Assembly: GCF_001642475.1 (NCBI RefSeq)
Contig: NW_019174012.1
Coordinates: 1 to 64,000, forward strand
Reading direction: 5' to 3'
From: Fonsecaea monophora
Taxonomy: Eukaryota > Ascomycota > Eurotiomycetes > Chaetothyriales > Herpotrichiellaceae
Length of the DNA stretch: 64,000 nucleotides
The position numbers and the translations under genes are program-made. The notes beneath the pieces were generated by a model. That model ran no database searches. It was not told the DNA's origin and saw only the letters and a program-made list of their open reading frames with translations. Below, piece after piece: positions 1-11,973 of the stretch. The stretch's first letter is position 1, and every line of letters begins with the position of its first letter.

Positions 1-83
1 TTTTTTTTTTTTTTTTTTTTTTTTTGTTTTTTTGATTTGATTCTGTTTTGTGTTATTTGTTATTTTTTTTTTTTTTTAATACT
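1..83. repeat. T-rich low-complexity tract
   Basis: The window opens with a run of about 25 T followed by T-rich sequence to about position 78. This is simple sequence, possibly near a contig edge or an AT-rich spacer. No function can be assigned. Confidence 0.7.
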
Positions 84-1161
84 CTGGCTGCTACCGAGTT
101 CTACACGTGGTAGTTCGTCGTCAGCGTCAGATTGGTATAAGAGACAAGTACATTACTATATAAGTTCGTGGAAAAAAAAGAGGTCGAAAAGTGCTACTTT
201 TGGTGTAAATTGGGGGGTGGACGGATACTTTTGCTAGGGTGCTGTATATTGAGGCTTTCTTACTTGGAGATAATATTTGGATGCTGTAAGAACCATCACA
301 GTGATACGTCTCCTGAAACTCCGCGGGTGGTCTCTGAGGTCTCGAGCGGTATGAATCACCCCATATGGTTGGCTTCAATTAGTACAACGTTCACTTCAAG
401 CTCTCTATTCGGTGGCGGGCTACTCGTCCGGTGATCGCCTGAAACGAGCTGAATTCAGTAGCACACTTTTTATATGATAAATGTAGCTAGTACCTTGTTG
501 AAGGTATATCTGAGTGCTTTTTACCGGCGACATGGTCTGGCCGGACGCCTGATGCATCTATACTCCACCATAGATACACACTAGTACACACATGGCTAGA
601 TTCCCGATGTAAATGACGTGACGGGGTACGAGATTTGAACGTCCCTGTCCAGTAATTTGATTCATGCTCTGTTTTGCTGTCCATCCTGCCATCTTAGATC
701 CATGCGTAGGTATCTACCCAAGTACTGCCTCTTATACCGCGACCAGGGGTTCAATATTTTCAACGGCCATGCATGATCAACATGCCACCCGCGGACAGCT
801 GTTCTCTAGTCCCAACCTGTGGATTGGCAACCAAGCGTAGATCCCAGTTCAGCTGTGTCCCATGGCTCGGTCCACGATTAACCCCTGACAGCTACCTCTC
901 CGGGTACGCAACAGATCATGCCCACTTGCTAGCTTCTACTGGCCTGGATGAATCGCCTTACCCTCCATGTTCACCTTCAGAAGTACAAGCAGTGGGGCGA
1001 CTTCCGGCTTGAAGCTAGGTCACCGCCCTCTGTCTCTTTAAGAAGGAGGATACTCGACTACAAGGCGTCCTTCCTATGCTCTCCATCTTCCCATGCTAGG
1101 AACCGACAACCTATGGGAAATTCATTTCGTTTGAATTCAAAGGACAATAGTCACGATCGAC
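84..1161. other. Intergenic, no supported gene
   Basis: Only short open frames occur here on either strand and none shows a recognisable domain. The last few hundred bases presumably carry the promoter of the Zn2Cys6 gene that starts at 1162. I see nothing else supportable. Confidence 0.5.
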
Positions 1162-2775
1162 ATGCCTGGTATCAGGGGCAAGGGCTGTCGAACATGCAAG
1201 CAGCGACGCATCAAAGTATGCCACCTTGAACATCATATCTCTTGCTTTGATGTCTTCCCGCAATACGAGTGCCCCTCTGTATCGCAAAACTAACCGAGAC
1301 TCAACTAGTGTGATGAGCGCACGCCGGTATGCTCCCAGTGTCAGAAAAGCAGACGTCATTGCACAGGCCCAGATTCCCCGTTTCGATACCAGTACGGCTC
1401 GGCAGAACAGCGCGTGCAGCTTCTTCAGGCATTGGATGCCATTTCCATGGACGAGAATGATGGCAGCGTTACTTCCCATGGCCCGAGCCGGAATCTGGTT
1501 GCCCAGCCTCTGGAAATAACGCATCTTCTGGCCACAGTCGTCCCACTCAATCAGTCGGAGCGCTTGGGCGCAAGTCTGATCTCCGCACTCGAGACACCCT
1601 CTGGATTCGGTGCAAGCCTGCAGCAGATGGGATTCTATTTCGGGAAGCTTCCCCCTCGACTGGGTCGAAGCCGGGCACTGGACGCTGCAGTCAATTGTTT
1701 CTTGTACTCATTTACTGCTGTCTCTGCTGGTCAGCCTCGAAACCAAGCCCTCGAGCTAGCCCGCTATACCACTGCCATCTCCGTGCTTCGACAGGAGCTC
1801 ACCCAGTACGACGACAACCGCCTCCTCTCCACGCCGTCTGAAACACTGTGCGCGTCGCTCCTCCTGGCTCAGTATGAGATTCTGAAGCCGGGCCCCGCCT
1901 ACTCTTTCGTCACTCTTTCAGGTGGTGTCTCTGCAATCCTGCGAGGTTGTGGTCCCGGCCGCGCGCAGGCGTCCGAGTTTGAAGCTGCGATCTTCATGAC
2001 CCAGTATCCGAGCATTATCACGCAGTGCATGTTGCGCGGCGAGGACTGCTTCCTCAGTGGGCCAGAATGGGTCAACGCAATGCGTAGGACCGATGGCGCA
2101 GACTCTACCAGCCCTCTCATGGCCGAGCTCTGGACGGTCCTGGCGAGCCTGCCTGGGCTCTTGGTTCGTGCCAGAGAAATTGACCCCGCGTCTTCGCCCT
2201 CGACCTCATCACCACTCTATGCGGAACTGCTCTCTCAGATATACAGCATCCGCGCCGCTATCGTCATCCACTCTGAGACCGTTGCTCGCACCCTCTCGAC
2301 ACCGGGCGTCCACGCCACCTGCCCACGCGCCTACCGCGGCCCAGTCCCCGCGGCGGTCTTCCGCCCCGAGAACACCCCTGAATCAGTACAACCCGCGCGG
2401 TCCATCAAACAAGCGACCTTCTACCACGGCTGCGTCATCCTGATCAACACGGTGCTGCAGAACTTCCTCGCGCCGCGGCCCAACCCGGCGCTGTCCCTCC
2501 AGACCGCCCAGTCGGCGACCTTTGTTCTAGAGACGCTCGAATTCGCTGCCACTACTAAGCCCTTTGGCTGCTTCTACATGACCTTTGCGGGCCCGCTGTG
2601 CTACGGCGTGCTCGCCGACCCGGTCCAGCAAGGCACACTCCTCGCCGAGATGAAATGTATTTTTGACGGGCTCGGCATCTTCTGGACCCACGAATCGATG
2701 CGAGAGGTCTTCTATGCGCTGACCAGGGGCGGTTGGCGGAATCGAGTCGTCTTGACGGCGACGAGGGCGCGGTGA
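1162..2775 (+). CDS. Zn2Cys6 fungal transcription factor
   Basis: Likely a nuclear sequence-specific regulator. Exons 1162-1215 and 1309-2775 join in frame through a 93-base intron (donor GTATGC, acceptor CTAG) to give 506 residues. The join is what assembles the zinc cluster: C9 and C12 lie in exon 1, C19, C26, C29 and C36 in exon 2, with spacing C-x2-C-x6-C-x6-C-x2-C-x6-C, the binuclear cluster family pattern, followed by basic residues. The rest (about residues 60-500) is mostly helical and resembles the C-terminal region of short fungal-specific regulators that often act on nearby metabolic genes; I see no other motif. The start was chosen because it lies eight residues before the first Cys with no earlier in-frame ATG. 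Target genes are unknown. Confidence 0.88.
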
Positions 2776-3368
2776 AGCGTGAAGGACATGGAGTGAAGCC
2801 CTCTAGGTAAAGGTATGTATCTATGTAGGTACCTAATATATCCAAACTATACAGGTCCTAAGCGGAATGCTCAAAGTGTCTGGGACCGTGAATCACGGAT
2901 ACCTAGGTATATCTGTATGTAATGTAGGGTAACGTATCTTATCAAGCCCTCACTTTGGTTTGGTAGAGAAGATCCCACATGTCCGAAGTCGCATTGATGG
3001 ATGGATGTGATGACATCCCTGCGTAGAGGAAATTCAGCTGGTGCTGGCGCCGAGTACCAATTTAGACTCGACTCGACCCGCTGCTTCTCATTACTAAGTA
3101 CCTAGGTATCCAACACTACCTTCTCATTAGTCTCGTATCCCGCACATCAAAGTGTGAGTCAGAAAATGAGACACTGTGTGAGTGAATAACTAGGTACGCT
3201 AATCTTTGAACCCTATCCTATCCTGTCGTGTCCTGTCCTGTTGATTGTACTCGTACATTTCATCAATCATCGACCCCTCGACTCCGGCTCGACAGATCGG
3301 CTCGAGGGAAAGACGCGTCTCTAACTCTCCACTTCCACCGGCACATCAACATCTGCAGAACCGCGTAG
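2776..3368. other. Intergenic with TACCTA-type motifs
   Basis: Region between two genes ending toward each other. It holds scattered TAGGTA/TACCTA words (for example around 2815-2835, 2900-2915 and 3098-3110) and a short CCTGT-rich stretch near 3220-3240. No coding signal. Confidence 0.5.
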
Positions 3369-4837
3369 TCAATCTGGCTGCTTCGACCAGTCCTTGCACA
3401 ACCCGAGCAAGGTCCGACAGGCTTTCCCAAATTCGACCTTGGGGTCGAACGAGCGCCATGATCCCTGCGCCTGGTGCCATACTCGCGCCGACGAGTCCGT
3501 GACTGGCTTCGAGCCCATATTGCCGTATTTGCCTCGACCGGGGCTGTCCGTTGTGAGCATCTGAATGTCAGCTATCATGGAGAGGAAAGGCCGCATACCT
3601 AAACCCGGTGATTGGCAAGATCAAAACGTCGTCGACCAGCTTGCTTTGGCCACCGTCTGCTAATCCAGTGAGAGCGTTCCACCGCAGTCCAATCCGTTCC
3701 TCTAACCAAGTCTTTGCTGCGACGGTCACGGCAACTGGTCCTGTCAAAGACAGCGGTCCAATCCGTTGTAGCTCCCTTACGGCTTGGGGAGCGGTGATAT
3801 CTCCCCTGTTGCGCCTTGCAACATCTGCTAGCCTCCGTTGAAGAGTGTCCATGAAACGTAAAAGAATAGGGTGGCCAGGACTGGAAGCCAACGCCCACTG
3901 TGTGAGTTGGACCGGGTACGAATACCCCATGCGCCAATAGTCACTCTTGAAAGGCACACAATCAGCCTCAATGCCGAGAATGGTGCTTACTGTGTTGTAG
4001 GAGGAATACTTCAGTCCCGTTACGGCGTCGGTCCAGGGTGCAAGGTCGGAAGCAGAAACCCAAGAGACAGGGCGACGAAGGGGTCGCGTGTCCACGTCTG
4101 CGTACTGCAAAATCGTCAATCTTTCGCCAATGCAGGCATGATTTGATTCGGGGACGAGAAACTTACAATCCCGCCAAACCATTTCAAAACCAGAACGCGG
4201 AAGACATCAGCCCGCTCCACGTTCGAGGGCAAGGAAACAAAGCGATGGACAAAGTCAGGCTCAAATTCGGCCAACATTCGCACAATGCCTTCATCCTCCC
4301 AGAAGAAGTAAGCCATGTCGTCAGCCACTACACAAGATATCCATTTCTCCACACTGGTGCGAAGCAGATCCGACCAAGTGTCAACACGCCGATTCTTCCA
4401 TGTTTGGTGCAGAAGTAAGGGAATGGAAGACTGGTTGATGAACCGGTGCTTGTTGGTGTTGGCAGCTTGCGCAGCCAGAAGAGCCGCATCAACTATCGTC
4501 TCCGGCTGAACACTGGCAGATGACAACCAGGAGGGTGGAATATACCATGCTGAAGCTTGTCAGTGAAAAGCCGAAGCAAGAAAAAACGGATTGCGGTAAA
4601 GCAATCTTCGGTTGTCCGTCGAGCACTAGCACTGGAACACGCACCTCCTCCAGTACCATTGAACGAATGCACGTGTCGCCAAAGCAAGGGGTATCGCCGC
4701 TCCAAGACTTCGGGCTGTGTCTGCACTCTATGTTTTGGGTCTGGTAGAAGCAGATACCAAATAGCGAAGGCGGACAGAACAACAGATGCGACGAAACGGC
4801 GCAGGAATTGGCGAGAAGACAGCCAAGCCACTCTCAT
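3369..4837 (-). CDS. GT32 glycosyltransferase (Och1/mannosyltransferase-like), type II membrane protein
   Basis: Predicted Golgi glycosyltransferase with a DXD sugar-binding motif. Minus-strand exons 4837-4645, 4549-4167, 4104-3599 and 3543-3369 join in frame to 418 residues. A single N-terminal membrane anchor lies at about residues 15-31 after basic residues. The family core follows: an LLHQTWKN motif, then a WFGGIYADVDT block with the DXD at residues 195-197, whose codons are brought together by the second intron. The last join gives a SPGRG...MGSKP segment and a Gly-Ser-Trp motif as in GT32 C-termini. Introns are 95, 62 and 55 bases; the first has CTGAC just before its acceptor. The ATG at 4837 is used because the longer frame begins with a non-ATG codon. 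Family is clear; the acceptor (N-glycan versus inositol phosphoceramide) is not. Confidence 0.88.
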
Positions 4838-5797
4838 ACTTGGGAAGTTAAGAAACACGGCAAAGCGCGTGCGCAAAAGGTGACAGAGGAGTATCTAGGG
4901 AAAAACGATCGACGTGAACAGACACTTAAGGGAGAGCGAAAGACAACAGCGCGGCTTGGTCCAAGGGTTTGCATGGACGCATGCTTTGAAGCGCAGATAT
5001 TAACATTTCTCGAGGAAGGGTGTAAGAATCAGCGATGACGGTTGTTGCGACAGAGTGAATTCCAGCTGAGTCTTTACGAGTCCAGGCCTCACCATAGCAC
5101 ATAGCACAAAGCTTGGACGGGATCTGCCAATGGTGAGAAACCTGGTCATTGCCAGCGGATTTCAAGGAACCACGGGTCAGGAACCGCGGCGATAGTACGG
5201 GCACTGGCGCGGGTAGTGGTGATGGCGATGAAAGATGGCGCGTCGATGTGTGTACATTGGCATATCAAGGACAAGCGACAATGCCAGTGGATTTCCCAAC
5301 GTGCTATAAAGGGATCGACGTGATTGGTGTCAGTGTCAGTGGCGCATTCTGGATGGACAAGGAGAATGTTGTTTGGTGTCTGCGGCGCCGGAACAACTTA
5401 ATACCGGCCAGCACCTGAGGATCCTCCTCATCAAAGGGGCTCCAGGGGGTCAAATGTACAAACAGTAGAAAGAAGTCGTCAAGTCTAGAGGGAAGTGCCA
5501 TAGATGTCGCTGTGATTAGAGGCACAGATTGTCTCCCAGCAGAATGAGACGTCGAGATTGATATGTTGTTAGCAATATACGACCATAAGCATAAGCAAAA
5601 GGAACACGGAACATGTTTTGTCGAAGTGAGAAATACTCACAAGGCCGACACTCAACGATTTATGATTAGCCGTAGCTGCAGTACGGTATCCCACATACTC
5701 GCGACACGCAACCACGATACTACGACTGCGGAAAGTTTGTAGCTTCACGAATAAATCAGTCCACCAATTGTATACACTGCACCCTCCCACTTTCACC
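4838..5797. promoter_or_regulatory. Shared divergent promoter region, GT32 gene and cox11
   Basis: About 960 bases between the divergent starts at 4837 and 5798. No open frame here is convincing. It must hold both promoters, but no specific element can be named. Confidence 0.5.
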
Positions 5798-6684
5798 ATG
5801 ATTTCTCTTTGTTGTATGTCCGGGCGAGTAGCATCTGGTTGTTGTAGATCACTCCGTCGTCTCCAACCTTATAATATACCCCGCCGGCCTCTCCAACCTG
5901 CGAAACAAATTCGTCCACTTTCACAATCAACTAAACGCTCTCAATATGCCAATCCTTTCGAGGCCGCCAGAGCTCAAGCCCGGGAGAAGAATCGAACCAC
6001 TCTGTGTGTACACTGTAATAAGGATAACGGTCTGCCAGCCGCTGACGGAGCTTAGATACTATGGACTGAGTGCGGGAATCCTGCTTCTTGCACTTTCCTA
6101 TGCTTCGGTTCCTCTTTATAAAATGGTCAGCACCACCCGAGAGAGCACCACATGAGAAGCTCACGATGCTAAATCCTTCCCAGATTTGCCAACAAACCGG
6201 GTGGTCTGGCCAACCTGTCAAGGCCCACGATTCCACCGGAGACCCAGCCCTTCGCTTGAAACCCGTCGAAGACCACCGTCGTTTGCGTGTCACCTTTAAC
6301 GGCTCCGTGTCCGACATCCTCCCTTGGAAGTTCACGCCGCAGCAACGGGAAGTTCGGGTTCTTCCTGGCGAGACGGCCCTCGCTTTCTACACAGCCACGA
6401 ATAAAGGAGACGCAGATATCATTGGCGTGGCTACATATTCCGTCACACCGGCACAGGTGGCGCCGTACTTTAGCAAGATCCAGTGTTTTTGCTTTGAAGA
6501 GCAGAGGTTGAACGCAGGCGAGACGGTTGACATGCCAGTGTTCTTCTTTATCGACCCGGAATTTGCCAAGGATCCTCAGATGAGAGGCATCGACACCATC
6601 ACACTCAGCTATACGTTCTTCAAGGCAAAATACGACAAGAACGGAGTGTTGACTACCATACCCATGGCCATGGCAGGGGCATAA
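5798..6684 (+). CDS. cox11: Cytochrome c oxidase assembly protein Cox11
   Basis: Mitochondrial inner-membrane copper chaperone that delivers copper to the CuB site of Cox1. Exons 5798-6003, 6056-6125 and 6184-6684 give 258 residues. The N-terminus is basic and Arg/Ser-rich, as expected for mitochondrial import. A membrane segment falls at about residues 70-90 and is encoded mainly by the 70-base middle exon, followed by a membrane-proximal Cys (C94). The CtaG/Cox11 domain is complete, with the copper-binding CFCFEEQ motif at C193 and C195, plus DMPVFFFIDPEF and TLSYTFFKA blocks. An in-frame ATG ten codons upstream (5768) is a possible alternative start. The gene ends 99 bases from the convergent peroxiredoxin gene. 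Confidence 0.96.
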
Positions 6685-6783
6685 CTGAGAAGTCAACATG
6701 AAGAGAGGCAATAGACAGACTCACAACGTCGTGCATGATCGTCGAGTCCGCATCTCCGGAGCAGGCGTAGACCACAACGGTGC

Positions 6784-7624
6784 CTATCGTCCTTTCAACC
6801 ACTCAATCAGATCATCCACGCCCCGATCGGGTGGAAACACAGGATACCACCATTTAACCACCTTGCCATCCTGCAACGCAATCATCGATCGTCTGAGGAC
6901 CTTCTGCCCTTCCCAGTCGAATGTCGGCAGATTCAAGCCTCTCTGGAATTCCAATTCCTCGTCACTCAAAAGATCATAGGGAAGATGCAGCCGCTCATGC
7001 ACCTCCGCTTGGTAGGCGGGCGATTGGGTGGAGATGCCATAAATATGGGAAACCCCTAGCCCATGCAGTTCCGGCAGACTGTCCCGGAAAGAGCAGGCTT
7101 GCGGCGTGCATCCTCTCGCGCCTGGAATGGAATTCCACGAGTCGGGAACGGTCTCGTTGGGTGCGCCTGGTCAAAACCCTGTTTCAATATTGGAAGGAAT
7201 GGAGTTTGGGCAACTAAGGGTAAACGAGATTGGAGGAAAAGATGGACAATACCTGTCCTGGGATAGCAAAATACAACGGTCAAGCCTTTCAAGCCGGCCA
7301 GATTAACCCTTTGCGTTGGATCGCGTGCAATGGGAAGGCTGAGGCTGGTAGGGATAGCAAAATCGCTGAGATGGTTATATGCACCGTCGTCCTTGGGGAC
7401 GGGAAGGTCGGCCGGGAATGTAGTGTCTGTGCAAGAGGTGAAGGCTTGTCAGCTCTTGATTCGGAATGACTTCAAATGCTCCGGGCTATCCTGAGGGGAT
7501 GCAGGACGTCTGAACAGCCACGATGACACCCATCGAGTGATGGATCACTCATGCGGAATTGGGTGGCATGAGATGTGCTCGCATAGGCTAACGTGAAGGG
7601 TTGTCAATAGCACGTACGAGCCAT
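6784..7624 (-). CDS. Thioredoxin-fold peroxiredoxin (BCP/PrxQ type)
   Basis: Predicted thiol peroxidase that reduces peroxides with thioredoxin or glutathione. Minus-strand exons 7624-7618, 7426-7253 and 7166-6784 give 187 residues. The fold is recognisable from VVFCYPRTG, PDSWNSIPGARG and CTPQACSFRD blocks; C80 is the expected peroxidatic Cys and C85, five residues on, the expected resolving Cys, as in bacterioferritin-comigratory-type enzymes. The C-terminal half has LPYDLLSD and a WYPVFPP segment. The second and third exons are secure. The first exon is only seven coding bases and is an inference: it has an ideal GTACGT donor and the acceptor has a CTGAC branch site, but the 191-base intron is long for this window. 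No membrane segment or signal peptide, so cytosolic, nuclear or peroxisomal. Confidence 0.85.
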
Positions 7625-8283
7625 GACTCGACGACGCGAGTTCTCCACTCAATATTAGTATATCAAAATCCCGTCAAGCTTGATCGTCGAACGTGTTTCA
7701 GCAAAATCTGTCTTGCTATTCAAGATCTTTGGTTTGCGGGAGGGGAGTGCAAGAATTAAACTCGAGTTCGTGTTGGAGGCTACTGAAAGTCGGCGTAAGC
7801 CCGCTTTATCCCGCGTGAGCTCTTGTAGCCCAAATCAGGTCAACTCCTCGCTGCCCTGTGATAATTAAGATACTGTGACCTGGGAACTCGGCACGCCTGC
7901 CTCTTGGGGAGACATTTCTTTTCACGTCGTGAGCCAGAGACGGCGCAGCTCCATGAGTTTTCGGGGACGTCCGGTCTTGCTGTTGGCGAGCGAGTCGAGG
8001 GACTCAAACGGTGCAAATAACGTGATCGCAGTGAATAATCCAGGTGAAGACCGACACGGAACCAGTCCCAGCATTTCCTAGTAAGATAGATAGATCCAGC
8101 TATTCTTTTAGTGTAAACCAAAAAAGAACGGGAGTGTATGGATGGATTCACGGATTTTATCACGATTTTGACTAAAAGTTAATCACCTAACAAGTGTATC
8201 CTACTAGGCCATAATTGTCTGTGGCCACACTGTCCGACATGTATGAGCTGAACCTTCAAAGGTCCCGTGCTTGTAGTGCTGCT
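7625..8283. other. Intergenic, nothing recognised
   Basis: Upstream of the peroxiredoxin gene and downstream of the MFS gene. No domain-like open frame, RNA gene or notable repeat was seen. Confidence 0.5.
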
Positions 8284-10230
8284 CTACATATCTCTAGGCA
8301 TATACTTCTCTCGCCATGTTCCCCCCCACGTGAACAGAATGCATGGCACTACACAAAGTGCGAGGTTGCAGAATGCTAGCACACTGTTTCCCCAACCGAG
8401 ACCTAGTCTTTGGTAAAGGACTGGGCCAAGGAGCGGAAGGAGAGATCCTCCAATACACCTTGTCATGGTTGTTGCTGCCAGAGCGGAGGCTGAGAACTCG
8501 GTGAAAGAGTCGACCAGATATGTCTGCAACGAAAGCTATAATACGTTAGTACACTGGAAGAATGTTTGCGCTGGCTCTGGGATCGCTCACCTGAATGGTC
8601 GTGACGCCCATACCAAAGAAGTATAGACCCAACATGGGAGCAAGCCAGAATGCGTGGTACCGTGCACTCCAGCCATACCAGAATAAACCGATGACCACCA
8701 GCGGCAATCCAATCATCATAGCAGGCAGTCGATATTCAGCTTGCCGTTTTCCGTCATTCCGCTTCATCAAGAACTGAGAGATACCATCACTCGTCCTGCC
8801 GAAAACGAACGCCGCAAACAGAAATCCTGTCGTGACTCCTAGGTACATGAGACCGGAGGCACTCGTAGAAAACCCGTACTCGTCCTGAAATATACGCCCC
8901 AGGGAGGCGAAGATCAAGTTCATTGTTCCTGCCACAATAGATATGATAAGTGAACAAGCCAGGATGATCGGAGAGAAAAGTAGAAGCTTTAACGGTCTCT
9001 TGATCGCCCCTAAAACCTCGAAATCTGGGTCTGGCGCTCTGGGATTTGGAGTGTCGATATCTGGTGTCAATGGTCTCTTAGCAGCCCGAATAGCCTTGTC
9101 AGCAGATTCTGGCTTTGTAAGACTTGGGTTTCCAATATCCGATTTCAACGGTGTCTTGATTACCGGAAGAGTAGCAGGGCCTGCTTTGACGACATCCGGA
9201 ACATGGGCATCCGAACTCCCAAAGCGTGAGGTGGTCGGTGAGCGAATAGCCTGCCTCATCTCTGGTGTCTGGATCTCCTGAGATATATCATCAACAAGGT
9301 CTGGATTTGTATGATTTGGAGTAAAGCCACGCGGTCCGCCATCGGCTTTTCGTCGGCATAAAATGGTCGGTGCATGAGTCTCCCTTAGAATGAAGAAGGA
9401 GGATAGCAAAGCAAAGCCAGCCTGTAGAACATTAGCGACGAAAGGGGTCCGCAAAAGATGCGAAACATTTTACAAATATTGTGATGATCCAAAAAACCCA
9501 TCGCCAACTTTGGTGCTGAATGATGAATCCACCCAAGGGCGGTCCAAGAAGATTTCCGAATATAGGACCTGAGTGGTAGATGGCCATGGCTAGGCCCCTC
9601 TCCTTGACCTCGAATAGATCGTACACCATCGCACCGCCTATGGCGACAGGGGCGGCACCGAAACATCCTGCAATGAAGCGGAAGGCCACTAGCATGCCGA
9701 TGCTTGAAGATAGCGCACAGACCACGGTAAAACACATGAACAAGGCCAGGCAGGATCGGTAGATCACAACACGACCATAGACCTCCGAAAGTGGAGCGAA
9801 CAGTAGGGGACCAACGGCGAAGCCAAGCACGTAAATTGTCATGGTGAAGGTTGCAAGTGTGTTGTTGTGGCTGTTGAAATCTCTCTGCATAGCAGGTATA
9901 CCCGGAGCATACAACATGGACGTCAAGTGCCTGCACAAATATTAATCTGAAGTGCCTTGCAGAAGACTGTGTATCAACCAACGTGAAAAGCTCAATAAAG
10001 CTCACCAGCGCAATGATGCTATATTTCCACAAACGCGACCAGTTACGAGGATTTTCGGCATTTTTGTTATCATTCCAGTTCTGGAGAGAACTGCCCTCTC
10101 TCACACCACCTTCTAAGTGCCGAAGAGTCTCATCATGGACACCTTGATCTTTGATGCTGAAGTTGACACTTCCATAGCTTGGACCTATATTAGAGGCAAG
10201 AGCTTGCCCTTCACTTGGAGAGGGTGTCAT
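8284..10230 (-). CDS. MFS transporter, DHA1 (drug:H+ antiporter-like), with enlarged central loop
   Basis: Predicted twelve-helix plasma-membrane proton antiporter exporting drugs, polyamines or a metabolite. Minus-strand exons 10230-9983, 9930-9474, 9421-8591 and 8523-8284 give 591 residues with introns of 52, 52 and 67 bases. The N-terminal half shows PLSEVYGR, GPIFGNLLGPPLGGF and HQSWRWVFWI blocks typical of the DHA1 group. The central cytoplasmic loop, about residues 251-381, is unusually long and contains imperfect Pro/Asp-rich repeats. Helices 7-12 follow, with LGVTTGF and TYLVDSFTEFSASALAATT near the end. The upstream frame starts with a non-ATG codon, so ATG 10230 is used. It is divergent from the oxygenase gene at 10714, which suggests shared control and possibly a shared metabolite. 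Confidence 0.9.
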
Positions 10231-10713
10231 ATTCACAATGACCACTTTGAGGGTGACAGGTGAGAGTTTGTTGCCATCTCCAAGTCAGTCAGCACCAACT
10301 GAAGAGAGGAGGTTGGGCACCGTGTCTGTGCAACGAGGCAGGTCCACCGGCATTCTCAGTCAACTTCAAGTTGGGTGTCGTTCCTTCCCGCAACCTCCTA
10401 ACCGATGATGCTGTCACTTAAGCTAGGCCGACGCTGGGAAGCCACAAGTCTCAGCCTAGGTAGTGCTACTGTTACCCTACTGGCGCCCTATTCGCGTGTG
10501 TGTATTTTATTTGAACGTTACCAAGCTGGACTGACAGGCGTCCGCGCCGTATACCTGCGTATCAACGTCAGACACGTCAGTTCTGCGCGTGTGACTGGTC
10601 TAGGATAGGCTCGTGGTGCGTCATACAATTGGTGATCAATCCATCAGGTGCTCTACCGGTTAGCCTCTAGCCATGAAGCAGCTAGTTAGTGGCAGGAGTG
10701 CCAGAACTCTGAA
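10231..10713. promoter_or_regulatory. Shared divergent promoter, MFS exporter and AsaB-like oxygenase
   Basis: A 483-base spacer between divergent starts at 10230 and 10714. No coding signal. Short enough for one bidirectional control region; no known binding site can be named from sequence alone. Confidence 0.5.
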
Positions 10714-11973
10714 ATGACTTCAGCAATCCCCATTCTCCCTGTGGGCTTCCCCCTAGGTGTCCATCAACACGCCGCTTGTTCCAGCGGCATGGCAGCCATG
10801 ACACCTGAAACGTTGCTGGTAGTGACTTGTGAGAGCACTGAAAAGTTTACCAACGGCCTAAGCACCACGGGCGAGAGTCATTTGGAAGCTGATATGTATT
10901 TCCTGAAGCGCGAAACGCTGTATGAGGCGGAAAAGCCTTACGGAATGCGATATTACGCTGACGGAGTTGCTCAATCCAACATACGTCGCGAGAAGCACAA
11001 GATTACCCTGAATGACATCCGCAAGCTTGAGGAGCCGCCGTCGGTGGGCGTGCAAGGCTTTAGCGTCATGCCATTGGAATCCAGAATGACCTATGAAGAC
11101 TTCAACGACTATACCAAGATTAAATCTGTCTATCATGAAGATCTCATCTCGGCCTTGAAGAAGAAGTTGGGTGCCAAGCATGTCTTTGTTATGGACAACG
11201 CGGTATATTTATGCTGGTCGCGACAGACCTCAGACCGAGTCTCATCATGGAACTAGGTTCGCCGTCGCGAAGCGCACTTTCCGGTCTCTCAAGGAAGAAA
11301 TTATGATTGGGATCAACCAACAGCTATGTGTCACATAGGTGTGAATCCTTGATTCCCAGAGCCTCAGAAGTTACTAACAGGACTTAGACTTCACACACGA
11401 TGAAGCTGTTCGCATGTTAACAACTCTCTACAACAAGCACGCATCTGAAATTCTGACTTCCCGTTGGCAGGTCATTAAGTGCGTTGACACGCCTGGATAA
11501 CTCAGCCATAGCTAACAAGGCCTGCTTAGTGTGTGGAAGCCTCTGCGTGGTCCAGTACGAGACTGGCCTTTGGGAATTGTTGATTCTAGAACTGTTGATT
11601 TCGAAAACGACACCATCCCTTCGGATGTTGTCTTTCCAACATGGGTTACGGAGAACATGCAAGTCATGTATAGTCCAAGCTATCGATGGTACTACTTGTC
11701 CGACCAGATGCCAAACGAGGCTACCATATTCAAGAGTGCTGATTCTGATGTGTCACAACCGAGTGGTATGTCTTCGCAGGGTCGATCCATGGCGAAAACA
11801 ACTGATCTGTGACAGCGTGCCCCCATGCAGGATTCAACAGCCCTAACACCCAAGCTGGGGATCCGGCTCGAGAAAGTATTGACTGCCGCGCATTTGTGTT
11901 CTACGCAGATCTAAAAGAGTACCCTCAGGAGGTGGGAAAGCTCTTTGAAGGTATCCATGGTCACATGGTATAA
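10714..11973 (+). CDS. AsaB/GA4-desaturase/CmcJ-like non-heme iron oxygenase family protein
   Basis: Member of the family that includes hydroxylases/desaturases and methoxylase components of fungal and bacterial specialised metabolism. Exons 10714-11202, 11257-11338, 11388-11478, 11530-11765 and 11816-11973 join in frame to 351 residues; introns are 49-54 bases and the second has a perfect TACTAAC branch site. Family blocks appear in order: FLKRETLYEAEKPY (about residue 64), a VRRREAHFP motif at 164-172, HIDFTHDEAV at 189-198 with a candidate His-x-Asp metal pair, a VWKPLRGPVRDWPL block, SYRWYYLSDQMPNEA, and CPHAGF before RESIDCRAFVFY. Homologs commonly have His where this protein has Tyr in SYRWYY. 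The first 60 residues are not family-like, so translation may begin at a later Met. Substrate unknown. Confidence 0.82.

Noticed and set aside
600..700. tRNA-like B-box (reverse strand GTTCAAATC near 633)
   Set aside because: No A box and no acceptor or anticodon stems can be paired.
10714..11973. Pseudogene interpretation of the AsaB-like gene, from its many short frames
   Set aside because: All five pieces join with canonical splice sites and preserve the family motif order, so it is an intact spliced gene.
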